A stretch of DNA of 64,000 nt from Aphanomyces cochlioides (GCA_019828595.1 JAHQRK010000015.1:1674001-1738000), one strand, 5' to 3'; positions 51,523-61,855 are shown, counted from the stretch's first letter. Notes: generated by a model not told the origin, from the sequence alone. Numbers and translations: made by a program.

Positions 51523-51865
51523 TGTGCTGTTTCCCTGAAACCACCGCGTTTCGTCAACTCAAACACACAGATAGGGGAGTGCCGCCTGCCGTGAATATGC
51601 ACTTGATTGACTTGCGCAGTAGCTAGCAAAACACAGACTGAGACTAAGATCTAAATCTCATCTTCTCTTCCTTGACTTGTTGAACTCTTGATTGTCTTCT
51701 CACCGACCGTACGGCAGTCTTCCGGCTGAGCCATGGTCGTTGAATCTTGGTCTTGATCTTGAAGTGGCTTCAACGTGCAATTCACTGGCGGCAGACACTC
51801 GGCTGTTCAGAGAACAAGCCTGTGACGTGGCGGAGCATGGCTGAATCACGCCACCGCACACATCA
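51523..51865 (-). repeat. 5' LTR (343 bp)
   Basis: Carries the 96-bp segment absent from the other LTR. On the minus strand its inner edge is followed at once by a palindromic AAAGTATACTTT (51512-51523) and not by the TGG that usually opens a tRNA primer-binding site. Confidence 0.88.
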
Positions 51866-53004
51866 GACGTCGTGATATTCTCGCAGTCGTAGTACAAAAT
51901 CCCCGTCGCGGCGATGCTTTCGTTGGTCATGCCTTCAATGTGCCAGGATCCACCAGTGTACTTTGGATTGTCAGGCGTCAACTCAATGGAGGCAATCTTG
52001 ACAATGACTTGCAAATTCTTTTCCGTCAAAGGAAGACGAGGATATTCTTGCTGATGGTCATACGTGCTTGGCAATTGTGGAATATTCAACACGACGTCAT
52101 CGTCGCTGAAATTATTGATAAAGTCCCAAAATTGCTGCTTGAATTCATCCGTCCGAGTCTCCTCGGGAGGCAAGTCTTTCGTCCGTTCTTCCCACTGAGC
52201 TTTGGCACTGTCGTATCGATTGACGGGCATGACATCGTGCCAATTGATGTCATTGATACGATGCTTTGGCTTGACATCCGCAGACCCCAAGCTCAGTTCA
52301 AAGAGAGGGAGCATGGTTGAGAAGAGAGACTCGAGCGCAGTGTACATTCCGGCATGGTCCGTCGGGTGAATATTGTTGATATACGACCCAAAGCTCGCCT
52401 TGCCTTCCTTGTCGACTTTGATGGGAGTTGGGAGCCACTGGAACTTGTCCGAAATGTCGTATCCGCCACTGTTTGGCCAGTTGAGGACTTGGTCGCCCAT
52501 GACAGTGTTGACAGTCTGAGAGATTCTGGTGCGGCCATTCACTGCACAATAGAACGAGGGGTGGACAATATCGAGCACTTGATCGTTCGATCCTGGATGG
52601 AAATCTCCACGAGTACGAGCTTCCTGTTCCAGTTTCACGGCCGCCGATCGAATAGCTTGGAGTAATGGCGATGTTTTCAACTTGTCTGTCATGAAGACAC
52701 CGTGCACTGGCAATGGAATCGGGCTTGCTGTCGATGGATCGTCCAGGCGGCACTTTTGAGCAATATCGTTCAATTCCGCATCGAGGTAGGCAAAGTCGTA
52801 GTCTGAGAGCTGCGATTCACTTTTCCACTTGGCCAGGATCGTCGCATCGTTCATCTTGATCCACCAGTTTGTCTTGGCCAGGACCTCAGAGAGAATCGCC
52901 ATGTACGAGAGCTCAATGAGCGTGTATGGCTTGTCAAAGACAGTGTACGCATACTTGTTGTCTGTGTACGACATTGGTCTCCAGACCTCGTTCGCTTGAG
53001 CCAT

Positions 53005-54425
53005 GGCTTGTGAAATTGAAAATGAAACTGCGCGGGCAACGATTTTCAGTTACACTGTAAATGCAATTTGCACTGGTCCGAGTGAAGTTCGGTATTGTCA
53101 GACTCCAGCCAAAGTTGAACGTGGTGGGCAAACAAGATGACAGCATAATCTACGTGACAGGCAATTGGAATGCAGCGGCTGAAAGCAGCGGGTCCTGGCA
53201 GCCAGCGTGAAAGAGTCCCCGCGGAATGAATCTAGATATCAGTAAGCTAGCCAGCCTTCATTGCGTATCATTTGGAGGAGCGTGGCTAAATTAATGTCCA
53301 TGAAGTCGCACGAGACTGTTCTAGGCTTGTGACAACATGCCATACGCTCTTGACAGTGGCGACGACATCACCGACGGTTTGCTGTCGTTGGACGAACAAC
53401 AAGAACCAGTCAACTCGTAGCACAAATCATACAACGTGGCATTCTTGATGTGTTGCTCGATTTTGCAGCTGGAATTATCCTCGCCGGCATTGCCCTCTCA
53501 CTCATTCCCGTAGGATGAAAGAGTAGTCATCGTCAGATGCGGGAAAAGCTCGGAGTTAATCCTCCCGGTATATTTATTGAAAGGACTCTAGATGGGGGAT
53601 CGTCCATCATAGTTATGCTGCACCGTCACTTGAGTTTCACAGCGTGAACTCCTAGCAGAGGATGGTAAGTTCTGGCAGGGTCTACTTCTGTTCCATCACA
53701 CAAAGCCGAGTGTCTTCGACAGAGCCAATGCTGCCGAGGTGTATTTGATATCTTGTCGCGGATTCGGTTCCAAGATGCATTCCTTCCTTAACACAGCATC
53801 GTCGCCATGCGATTCAACTTCCAGAAGTGGGAAAATGAATCTATCGTAGATGAAGATTTATAAGTCCAAGTATATGCAACCCAAGGTAGAGACTTGTTTG
53901 CATTCAGCTGTGTATTCTGGTGCAAGTTATAGACACTACCAGGACGTTCAGAAAGGCTCGGAGGCTCCAAGACAACCTTCGTGGGACGTTCTCCAGAAGA
54001 GTCAACTTTGGAGTCCAGTTGTTCGATGAACAAGTTCCACGTTCACATGATGACGCTCGAGTGTGAACTTGATCATTTTTTCTCTTGACAAAGTTGGAGA
54101 AAACCACGTCTATTTCAACCCCGACGGTCCCCCAGACGCATGCGAGGCGTAGTTCTTAAAAAAGTTCGATAGACAGGCAGCTATGGTTTGTCATAATGCT
54201 CGGTCGCATTTGGGTGCAAATTGTGAGCAACCAAGCGTTGCTATTGCTACTCATCAAGTCGGATCAGTCTGTATGAGCAAAAGAGATCAACCCATGTCAG
54301 CAAACAAATCCCACAGCTTTGACAGGCGTGACACATTTGCCTCTCCTGGGGTCCACCTTGAGCTGGACTTGGATGAGTTGGTAGGCAAACCAGAGGCTGC
54401 TCCGACTGCAATCAAGATGCCATAG
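53005..54425. other. intergenic, no gene supported
   Basis: 1.4 kb between DUF4246 copy c and the visible start of the palindrome. Short frames without motifs on both strands. The left arm may extend into this stretch, but its partner would be outside the window. Confidence 0.45.
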
Positions 54426-55303
54426 GCTTGAGCTACGGACTGCAAGAGCTACCGAGTGCTCAAGGTCGCGTAAATCTTGTATGTTGTTTTGAGTTGTTAC
54501 TGCTGAAATTTTTGGTGTCTGTTGCAGCACTTTGAGCTTTGTTGCACATTTTCAAGAGATCTCCAGGACAGGCTGCATGCTTTCACTACAGTGACTCAAC
54601 ACAGTCGAGCGGATTTCAAAACAGACTCGTCAGCGTTGTCCCTCGGCTAGAGTCCAACGCCAAGTCAAGCGTGGATTCTGGGGTTGTCAACTGGTCCATG
54701 ACTCACAAAGTGAAGCAGTGTATGAGGTCTACAATGCAGTACGCGGCCATGATGGCCATCTGCCTGCATGATAGTGCTCCTCGTAGTATTTCAAGCGTCA
54801 TCAAGCCTCTGTTTTCACCACGTTCACGTCGAGGAATTAAGTCGGTTGGGGCTCATCCTTGTCGTTTGTGGCTCTTCAAAAGTAGTAAGCTCAAAACGCA
54901 GCGTTGCGTCACAAGAGTTGCGTTCGTGTTACGTTCGTCCCAACGCAAATCCCGACAAGACGATTGACTGAATTAGCCTTTCCAAGGCGTGTCTGTCATA
55001 AAGTCCACGTGAGCTGCAGTGGCAATGGTGAAATCATGCCACCGCTGGGGAGTTTGCACTTTGTACAATAACGGACGAATTCACTTTGCACTATTCAGCA
55101 TACTCTGACCTAGATAAACTCTTATAGATAGAGAGTGAGGCCATCTGAGGCATCAGGACGGTCAATTGATGGACTTTCCGACAGAATATTGAGGTTGGCA
55201 CCTGTTGTACGCAAACTATTCAGTCGCTGCGCGTGTGTTCCATGCGACCACAAGCCAACTCTATGTCCTTGATGCTGAGAGTCGAGTCATTTCCACTTTC
55301 AAC
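54426..55303. other. arm non-coding region upstream of the zinc-knuckle gene
   Basis: Collinear with 12582-13440 and the mirrored 63123-64000; it is conserved non-coding sequence of the dispersed repeat. Short frames (54539-54967) are probably not genes. Confidence 0.5.
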
Positions 55304-56230
55304 ATGAGAGCCGCGAACCATCAAGCCATGGATCAAGACTTGCTCGATGAAATCATTCTTTCCCTTGACGAATCCATCAAGATGGGGCAGATTGCCATTG
55401 TCCACAACTGCAATGTCGTCCGCTACCCGCCGCCTACCTTGCAGTCTCAAACTCGAGTTATGTGCGAATATATCAAAGTCAATCCTGGGCAATACGTCCA
55501 TCAACATTGCCAGACCCCCCTGCCATACCATGGTTATTCCCATCAACACGAAGGGCGAGAATGGCATGATGTCACTAGAAGTCGTTGTTCTGAATTTGAC
55601 GCCAATGTCAAATTGACTCCAGTCCTAGTCGTGGAGCATTCTCCGTCGCATTCTGATACCTCCAAGAGCATTATTGACGAAGTGAAAGGGCAATGTCTCC
55701 AAGAAGGATGCATCAACGCAGTATCGTATCGAGGCAAATGCAAAGAGCACGGGGGAACCCGTCGGTGCCAAATGCGAGGATGTACAAAGGGAAGTCAAGG
55801 CAAGCATCTCTGCATTGCCCATGGTGGGGGAAAGCGTTGTAGCGTTCCTGATTGTGCACGATCCGCCCAATCTCGAGGTCTATGCAAAGCTCATGGAGGC
55901 GGTGCACGATGTATTGTCGACGGCTGCGATAAGAGTTCCCAAGGAGGGGGCAAATGCCGAAAGCACGGAGGCGGTCGCCGATGCAAGACACCAGAGTGTA
56001 CAATTGGCGCCCAACGAGGGGACTACTGCGCCTCGCATGGGGGCTCAAGAATCTGTCAAGTCGAAGGATGCGGCCGCACAGATCGTGGCGGAGCACTTTG
56101 CGAGATACACCGTCGCCATAAAGTGTGCAGTCTACCCCACTGCAAACGTCTCGCCCAGCACGATCCAATTCATTCTATCGGTCGTCTTTGTCTCGCCCAC
56201 CAACGTGCTCTTCAGAACTCTAGTCCCTAA
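55304..56230 (+). CDS. WRKY19-like zinc-knuckle repeat protein, left-arm copy
   Basis: About 308 aa from MRAANHQAMDQDLLDEI, the start that aligns with the paralogue at 11883-12581; the frame is open upstream to 55205. Seven C-x4-C...C-x2-H knuckles (CQMRGC...CIAHGG, CSVPDC...CKAHGG, CIVDGC...CRKHGG, CKTPEC...CASHGG and so on). A unique ~60-residue insert with His, Tyr and Pro residues lies between the acidic N-terminus and the knuckles and is absent from the 11883 paralogue. Confidence 0.72.
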   Translation: MRAANHQAMDQDLLDEIILSLDESIKMGQIAIVHNCNVVRYPPPTLQSQTRVMCEYIKVNPGQYVHQHCQTPLPYHGYSHQHEGREWHDVTRSRCSEFDANVKLTPVLVVEHSPSHSDTSKSIIDEVKGQCLQEGCINAVSYRGKCKEHGGTRRCQMRGCTKGSQGKHLCIAHGGGKRCSVPDCARSAQSRGLCKAHGGGARCIVDGCDKSSQGGGKCRKHGGGRRCKTPECTIGAQRGDYCASHGGSRICQVEGCGRTDRGGALCEIHRRHKVCSLPHCKRLAQHDPIHSIGRLCLAHQRALQNSSP

Positions 56231-56359
56231 ATGTAATGTGATTCTTCACTGAGGGAGCTGTAATCAGGAAATCTCTATTGACTTTATTAAACGCTTCTTT
56301 CTCCTGTAATTATTGCTGAAGTAGCTCAAAGTCTTTGTCAAGGAAAGCGCTAGCGGGCA

Positions 56360-56491
56360 ACGACGACTCGACTATGACCAACGGAGCTCAAAGATGTCTT
56401 AATAGCGAGTGCAATGTTCAATAGAACAAGCGGCTTAAAAGCAGACTCTTGCCATTAAGATACACTTAAGATATTCTAACGAAGTGCATTG
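56360..56491 (-). repeat. ~130-bp repeat B, left arm
   Basis: Mirror of 61935-62066. Starts CAATGCACTTCGTTAGAATA on the minus strand, where it interrupts the 3' end of the DUF4246 gene. Confidence 0.7.
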
Positions 56492-56570
56492 GTTGGATCG
56501 GCCAGTTCAAAGGGGTCCACACACTGCAGCATTGAGTTTGGAATGACGACGCATCGTCCTGTTTCAGCAG

Positions 56571-57890
56571 TCACAAGACCGACATTTTGGACATTTTCGT
56601 CACCATTTTGCTTAATTCCATAGATACAACACACGAGTCAGTAGATGACAGGTGTGCTTGACGTTCTGCAGTGACAGTCTCGTGGTCCCAACCATAAGGA
56701 ATCGTTTGGATGAATTTGGCGTCAAATATGTGGCGAAACCACACTTCTGGAGTCGTAATGTTCTCGCAGTCATAGAAGAAAATGCCGGTGGCGGCAATGC
56801 TTTCGTTGGGCATGCCCTCGAAATGCCACGATCGGCCGGGCCATTTGGGATTTTCAGGTGTCAATTCAATCGACTCAATCTTGACAATAACTTGCAACTT
56901 CATTCCAGTCAAGCAACGTCGAGGATATTCTTGATGGTTCTCGTACTGGCGTGGCAATTCAGGAAACTCGAGAGCTTCGTAGATTTCATCGCTATGAAAT
57001 TCGCAGAAAGTGTCAAACTCCCTGTCGTCAACCATCTCTTCAGTAAATGTGTCGCGGTACAAACTCCTCCGTTCATCCAAATGCAGATTCATGGAAGTCT
57101 CATAAAGAGCCTCCCGAACTCTGTCCCAGTCTTTGATCTGGATACGATGCACTGGTGATACTTCTCGAGATCCCAAACTCAGTTCGAAGAGTGGCAGCAT
57201 GGTTGAAAAGAGCGATTCCAGCAGTTTGTACATCTCAGCCTGGTCGGTTGGGTGAATATTATTGATGTACGATCCAAAGCGCGCTGTGCCTTGAGCGTCA
57301 ACAGTGACAGGAGTGGGCAACCATTGAAACTCGTGTTCAAGATCAACCTCATCAGGTTCAGGCCATGCAAGAATTCGATCGCCCAACAAGGCATTGATAG
57401 TCTCAGAGAACCGCGTCCTGCCTGTCACTGCACAGTACATCGATGGGTGAACCACATTGACGACTTGATTGCTCGACTTTGGATCAAAATCACCACGGTG
57501 GCGCGCTTCGTTTTCCAATTTCCACGCTACGGATCGAATATCTTGGATCAATGGCGATTCGTACAAACCATCCGTCATGAAAACCCCATGGACTGGTAAT
57601 GGAATTGAAGTCATTGAGCTGGAATCGCCGAGTTGGCACTTTTGGGCAATATCATTCAATTCTGCTATTAGATAGTTGAATTCGCTCTTCGATGCCTCCA
57701 AGTCGCGTCGCCACCGGACCAAAGTTGCCTCATTCTTCATGTGGATCCACCACTCTGGAACGGAGAGCACTCGACATAGAATATCCAAGTATTCGAGCTC
57801 GTGACGAGTATAAGCTTTGTCAAACGTGACGTAGGCATGCTTGTTGTCGTTGTATAGCGTCGGCCGCCAGAACTGCGTCGCTGTCTCCAT
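56571..57890 (-). pseudogene. DUF4246 protein, copy e, left arm, decayed 3' end
   Basis: Exon 1 is an intact 439-codon frame with the family landmarks, except that FFYDCENITT is followed by PEVWFRH where the other copies read SKLAFRH. At the 3' end the usual last intron has lost both splice sites (donor GT reads GA, acceptor AG reads TA), the exon 2 His reads as Gln (SMLQC for CLQHC), and the sequence ends at ADPTNALR, before the PGHRK segment, where a ~130-bp repeat takes over. A full product is not expected. The start is the ATG 3 bp inside the open frame. Confidence 0.8.
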
Positions 57891-58280
57891 CACAACGCAA
57901 TTTTAAAAATGACAAATTTCGAACAGGAGCTGAGATGTTGATGTTGGTCGCAACAAAGTGAAAGTTCAGGAACGAACACCATCACTTGTGTCGAATCACT
58001 ATCTATATGCGCAACTGAACGGAGTTGTTGCTCAATATCCATCGATAATGCGTGAATCTACGAGTCAAGTTGCTGAGGGCTACCACACATTCCAGACCAG
58101 ACTTCGCTCCATCTTGTAATCGCACGTGTGCGGGTTTGGTTCGCCGCTCTCGAGCTCACAATGTCTACAAACTATTGGTGTTTTCCCCATGTCACGCCCG
58201 AAGCAGTTTATTCTAGTCGACATTCTCTTTTCACAAGATATTCAAGTTTTCACTGCACTAAGTAGAGTACACTGCTGGTC
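57891..58280. other. arm non-coding region between repeat A and DUF4246 copy e
   Basis: No gene supported. A 36-codon frame with CxxC and HxxC (mirror 60236-60346) is noted but rejected. Confidence 0.4.
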
Positions 58281-58418
58281 CATGACGACTCAACTGCAAT
58301 GCCATGACCAATGCAGCTCGATGATCTCTTAACAGTCAGTGCAATACGTAATAGAACGAGCTTGATTGAGTACTTTAGTCATTAAGATATACTGAAGATA
58401 TTCCAACGAAGTGCATTG
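58281..58418 (-). repeat. ~130-bp repeat A, left arm
   Basis: Mirror of 60008-60145. It starts about 14 bp after the stop of the SDR 3' exon. Confidence 0.7.
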
Positions 58419-58432
58419 GAGGGGGAGCTTGT

Positions 58433-58576
58433 TTACTGCTGTTTGCCCAACACACGCGCTATCACGTCATTTGTCCACTTCCAAACACGGTCGACTTGTT
58501 CAGGATCGCGACTCAAGTCAGTCGCCTTGGTGAGCTTAGCGATAGGCGTGAAGTATTGGCCTTGCCATTCGTTCTT
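58433..58576 (-). pseudogene. short-chain dehydrogenase (SDR), 3' exon, left arm
   Basis: Encodes NEWQGQYFTPIAKLTKATD and on to WKWTNDVIARVLGKQQ, the usual C-terminus of retinol-dehydrogenase-like SDRs. It is the natural continuation of the minus-strand SDR piece in the spacer, separated by a 406-bp intron-like element. The SDR itself lacks its N-terminal NAD-binding half in this window, so it is a fragment. Confidence 0.7.
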
Positions 58577-58982
58577 CTGGAAGAATCCTTCACAGGTCAA
58601 TTTTGGGTCAGGGTCACGGGTGCAGGTCACAGGTTCTTTCTAGGTTTTTACTGGTTTTATTCGACTTTCTGATCAGATTTTAGGTTTTTCTCATTCAAAC
58701 TGCAATGGCAAAGCCTTAAACTGCGCGGACGACGTCAGACATCCGCCCAGAAAATTGCGCTCACCGCAGCGAAGCGGAGGTCGAGTGAAAAAATTTCTGC
58801 AGGCGGATGACTCGGAGGAGGGAGCCCCCAACGTGCACCAAAAAGGGGTTTCTTCTGATGAGGCCTGCTAGGGAATGACAAAGTATGGCGCTCTAACTCT
58901 TCCTGGTCGTGGAGATATCTTCAATATTGTCATGTGACCTAATATGTGACCTGACCCGAAATTGACCTGTAAAAGACCTTAC
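58577..58982 (-). mobile_element. 406-bp intron-like element with terminal inverted repeats, left arm
   Basis: On the minus strand it begins GTAAGG (splice donor) and ends CCAG (acceptor), and 7-bp direct repeats AAGAACG flank it (58983-58989 and 58570-58576). Near each end lies an inverted repeat, AGGTCAATTTCGGGTCAG and AGGTCAATTTTGGGTCAG. The interior holds a hairpin-forming stretch around CCGCAGCGAAGCGG. It interrupts an SDR gene. Other introns in this window are 32-60 nt, so 406 bp is exceptional. It resembles an introner, a transposable element that makes introns; this is an inference. Confidence 0.65.
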
Positions 58983-58983
58983 C

Positions 58984-59442
58984 GTTCTTCTCAATGTCGG
59001 GAGTTGTCGCCACGTACAATTGCGTCAGCGCGCCTTTTAGAGGAGTCGACCCGGAGGTCATGACCCTCCTAGAATTACCGCAGTGTGACAACAACAGCCT
59101 GGGCTTAAGACGAGGTAACAGAATGCACCAAACAACCATTCCACTACTGGGCGAATGAGCCATGGAAAGTGTGGGAAATGAACTCCCGTCTTGAAAATAT
59201 CCGTCACGACAATACCAGGATGCACGATATTGATGTACACTTTGGACGAGTCTGCAATTTGGCAACGGGTGTAAAGTATTGTCCCTGCCACTGGTTCTTC
59301 TCGACGTCTGGACTTGTGGCCAAGTACAACTGGGTGAGCACCCCCTTTTCAAGTGCAGTACCGAACGACCGCATGTACAAGTTGAGCAAGAAGCCGAGTG
59401 ATTTGCTGACGCAGTCGGGAAATTGGGTGAGTACGAACTTTT
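58984..59442 (-). pseudogene. palindrome spacer: two fused SDR fragments
   Basis: The minus strand reads, in order, FPDCVSKSLGFLLNLYM, GVLTQLYLATSPDVEKNQW, GQYFTPVAKLQ (end of one SDR copy), then without a gap SSKVYINIVHPGIVVTDIF, PVVEWLFGAFCY and TPLKGALTQLYVATTPDIEKN (middle to near-end of a second). So the C-terminus of copy 1 runs directly into the central part of copy 2. Copy 1 lacks its start at the arm border. VHPG and the SK of the active-site region are SDR hallmarks. The two copies differ at many residues, so they are distinct paralogues. Confidence 0.7.
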
Positions 59443-59443
59443 G

Positions 59444-59849
59444 GTAAGGTCTTTTACAGGTCAATTTCGGGTCAGGTCACATATTAGGTCACATGACAAT
59501 ATTGAAGATATCTCCACGACCAGGAAGAGTTAGAGCGCCATACTTTGTCATTCCCTAGCAGGCCTCATCAGAAGAAACCCCTTTTTGGTGCACGTTGGGG
59601 GCTCCCTCCTCCGAGTCATCCGCCTGCAGAAATTTTTTCACTCGACCTCCGCTTCGCTGCGGTGAGCGCAATTTTCTGGGCGGATGTCTGACGTCGTCCG
59701 CGCAGTTTAAGGCTTTGCCATTGCAGTTTGAATGAGAAAAACCTAAAATCTGATCAGAAAGTCGAATAAAACCAGTAAAAACCTAGAAAGAACCTGTGAC
59801 CTGCACCCGTGACCCTGACCCAAAATTGACCTGTGAAGGATTCTTCCAG
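59444..59849 (+). mobile_element. 406-bp intron-like element with terminal inverted repeats, right arm
   Basis: Inverted copy of 58577-58982. Inner repeats at 59458-59480 and 59809-59832. Its 5' flank is unique spacer sequence (CTTTTG), its 3' flank is AAGAACG followed by the SDR 3' exon; the missing 5' duplication shows that this copy arose with the palindrome, not by its own insertion. Confidence 0.65.
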
Positions 59850-59993
59850 AAGAACGAATGGCAAGGCCAATACTTCACGCCTATCGCTAAGCTCACCAAG
59901 GCGACTGACTTGAGTCGCGATCCTGAACAAGTCGACCGTGTTTGGAAGTGGACAAATGACGTGATAGCGCGTGTGTTGGGCAAACAGCAGTAA
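59850..59993 (+). pseudogene. orphan SDR 3' exon, right arm
   Basis: Same sequence as 58433-58576 but with no SDR coding sequence upstream in the same direction: the spacer's SDR pieces run on the opposite strand. It cannot be part of a functional gene as arranged. Confidence 0.7.
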
Positions 59994-60007
59994 ACAAGCT
60001 CCCCCTC

Positions 60008-60145
60008 CAATGCACTTCGTTGGAATATCTTCAGTATATCTTAATGACTAAAGTACTCAATCAAGCTCGTTCTATTACGTATTGCACTGACTGTTAAGAG
60101 ATCATCGAGCTGCATTGGTCATGGCATTGCAGTTGAGTCGTCATG
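60008..60145 (+). repeat. ~130-bp repeat A, right arm
   Basis: CAATGCACTTCGTTGGAATA onward, directly repeated (about 70 percent by eye) at 61935-62066. The pair brackets the DUF4246 copy e of this arm. Confidence 0.7.
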
Positions 60146-60535
60146 GACCAGCAGTGTACTCTACTTAGTGCAGTGAAAACTTGAATATCTTGTGAAAAGA
60201 GAATGTCGACTAGAATAAACTGCTTCGGGCGTGACATGGGGAAAACACCAATAGTTTGTAGACATTGTGAGCTCGAGAGCGGCGAACCAAACCCGCACAC
60301 GTGCGATTACAAGATGGAGCGAAGTCTGGTCTGGAATGTGTGGTAGCCCTCAGCAACTTGACTCGTAGATTCACGCATTATCGATGGATATTGAGCAACA
60401 ACTCCGTTCAGTTGCGCATATAGATAGTGATTCGACACAAGTGATGGTGTTCGTTCCTGAACTTTCACTTTGTTGCGACCAACATCAACATCTCAGCTCC
60501 TGTTCGAAATTTGTCATTTTTAAAATTGCGTTGTG
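60146..60535. other. arm non-coding region upstream of DUF4246 copy e
   Basis: Presumed promoter region of the copy e frame; mirror of 57891-58280. No element recognised. Confidence 0.4.
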
Positions 60536-61855
60536 ATGGAGACAGCGACGCAGTTCTGGCGGCCGACGCTATACAACGACAACAAGCATGCCTACGTCAC
60601 GTTTGACAAAGCTTATACTCGTCACGAGCTCGAATACTTGGATATTCTATGTCGAGTGCTCTCCGTTCCAGAGTGGTGGATCCACATGAAGAATGAGGCA
60701 ACTTTGGTCCGGTGGCGACGCGACTTGGAGGCATCGAAGAGCGAATTCAACTATCTAATAGCAGAATTGAATGATATTGCCCAAAAGTGCCAACTCGGCG
60801 ATTCCAGCTCAATGACTTCAATTCCATTACCAGTCCATGGGGTTTTCATGACGGATGGTTTGTACGAATCGCCATTGATCCAAGATATTCGATCCGTAGC
60901 GTGGAAATTGGAAAACGAAGCGCGCCACCGTGGTGATTTTGATCCAAAGTCGAGCAATCAAGTCGTCAATGTGGTTCACCCATCGATGTACTGTGCAGTG
61001 ACAGGCAGGACGCGGTTCTCTGAGACTATCAATGCCTTGTTGGGCGATCGAATTCTTGCATGGCCTGAACCTGATGAGGTTGATCTTGAACACGAGTTTC
61101 AATGGTTGCCCACTCCTGTCACTGTTGACGCTCAAGGCACAGCGCGCTTTGGATCGTACATCAATAATATTCACCCAACCGACCAGGCTGAGATGTACAA
61201 ACTGCTGGAATCGCTCTTTTCAACCATGCTGCCACTCTTCGAACTGAGTTTGGGATCTCGAGAAGTATCACCAGTGCATCGTATCCAGATCAAAGACTGG
61301 GACAGAGTTCGGGAGGCTCTTTATGAGACTTCCATGAATCTGCATTTGGATGAACGGAGGAGTTTGTACCGCGACACATTTACTGAAGAGATGGTTGACG
61401 ACAGGGAGTTTGACACTTTCTGCGAATTTCATAGCGATGAAATCTACGAAGCTCTCGAGTTTCCTGAATTGCCACGCCAGTACGAGAACCATCAAGAATA
61501 TCCTCGACGTTGCTTGACTGGAATGAAGTTGCAAGTTATTGTCAAGATTGAGTCGATTGAATTGACACCTGAAAATCCCAAATGGCCCGGCCGATCGTGG
61601 CATTTCGAGGGCATGCCCAACGAAAGCATTGCCGCCACCGGCATTTTCTTCTATGACTGCGAGAACATTACGACTCCAGAAGTGTGGTTTCGCCACATAT
61701 TTGACGCCAAATTCATCCAAACGATTCCTTATGGTTGGGACCACGAGACTGTCACTGCAGAACGTCAAGCACACCTGTCATCTACTGACTCGTGTGTTGT
61801 ATCTATGGAATTAAGCAAAATGGTGACGAAAATGTCCAAAATGTCGGTCTTGTGA
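60536..61855 (+). pseudogene. DUF4246 protein, copy e, right arm
   Basis: Identical to 56571-57890: intact first exon, lost splice sites in the last intron, His-to-Gln change, and 3' truncation at ADPTNALR against the ~130-bp repeat. The first codon of the open frame is GTG; the ATG follows at 60536. Confidence 0.8.

Larger units (their letters stand above)
45457..51865 (-). mobile_element. Ty3/gypsy chromovirus LTR retrotransposon, 6.4 kb
   Basis: Complete element on the minus strand, flanked by a perfect 5-bp duplication GACGT (45452-45456 and 51866-51870). LTRs (element orientation) begin TG and end CA. Order of domains is Gag, CCHC knuckle, protease, reverse transcriptase, RNase H, integrase, chromodomain, which places it in the Ty3/gypsy chromoviruses. 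The two LTRs differ at about three of 247 shared positions and by one 96-bp indel, so the insertion is recent. Coding sequence carries an in-frame TAG, a one-base shift and an in-frame TGA, so it is probably non-autonomous now. Confidence 0.93.
44900..53004 (-). pseudogene. DUF4246 protein, copy c, split by a retrotransposon
   Basis: The 5' part (53004-51871) encodes the N-terminal and central domain up to YYDCENITTS; the 3' part (45456-44900) resumes at SKLTFRHVFD and runs through a short intron to the conserved end NEISLW. The break is a Ty3/gypsy element inserted with a GACGT duplication. In the 3' part a TAG stop replaces the Glu codon of copy b just after WSFRSM, so the gene is broken twice. 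The nonsense codon could predate or follow the insertion. Conservation elsewhere is high. Confidence 0.85.
54426..58983 (+). repeat. left arm of a large palindrome (at least 4558 bp)
   Basis: Every position x pairs with 118426 - x in reverse complement. All open frames in the arm occur in the other arm with identical translations, and the sampled non-coding stretches are also identical, so the arms appear to be 100 percent identical. The inner end is sharp, at 58983, next to a 459-bp unique spacer. The outer end is not reached because the partner runs off the window. Confidence 0.93.

Noticed and set aside
60236..60346. 36-codon frame with CxxC and HxxC (MGKTPIVCRHCELESG...) in both arms
   Set aside because: Too short and unsupported by any homologue in the window; a zinc-binding peptide cannot be claimed.
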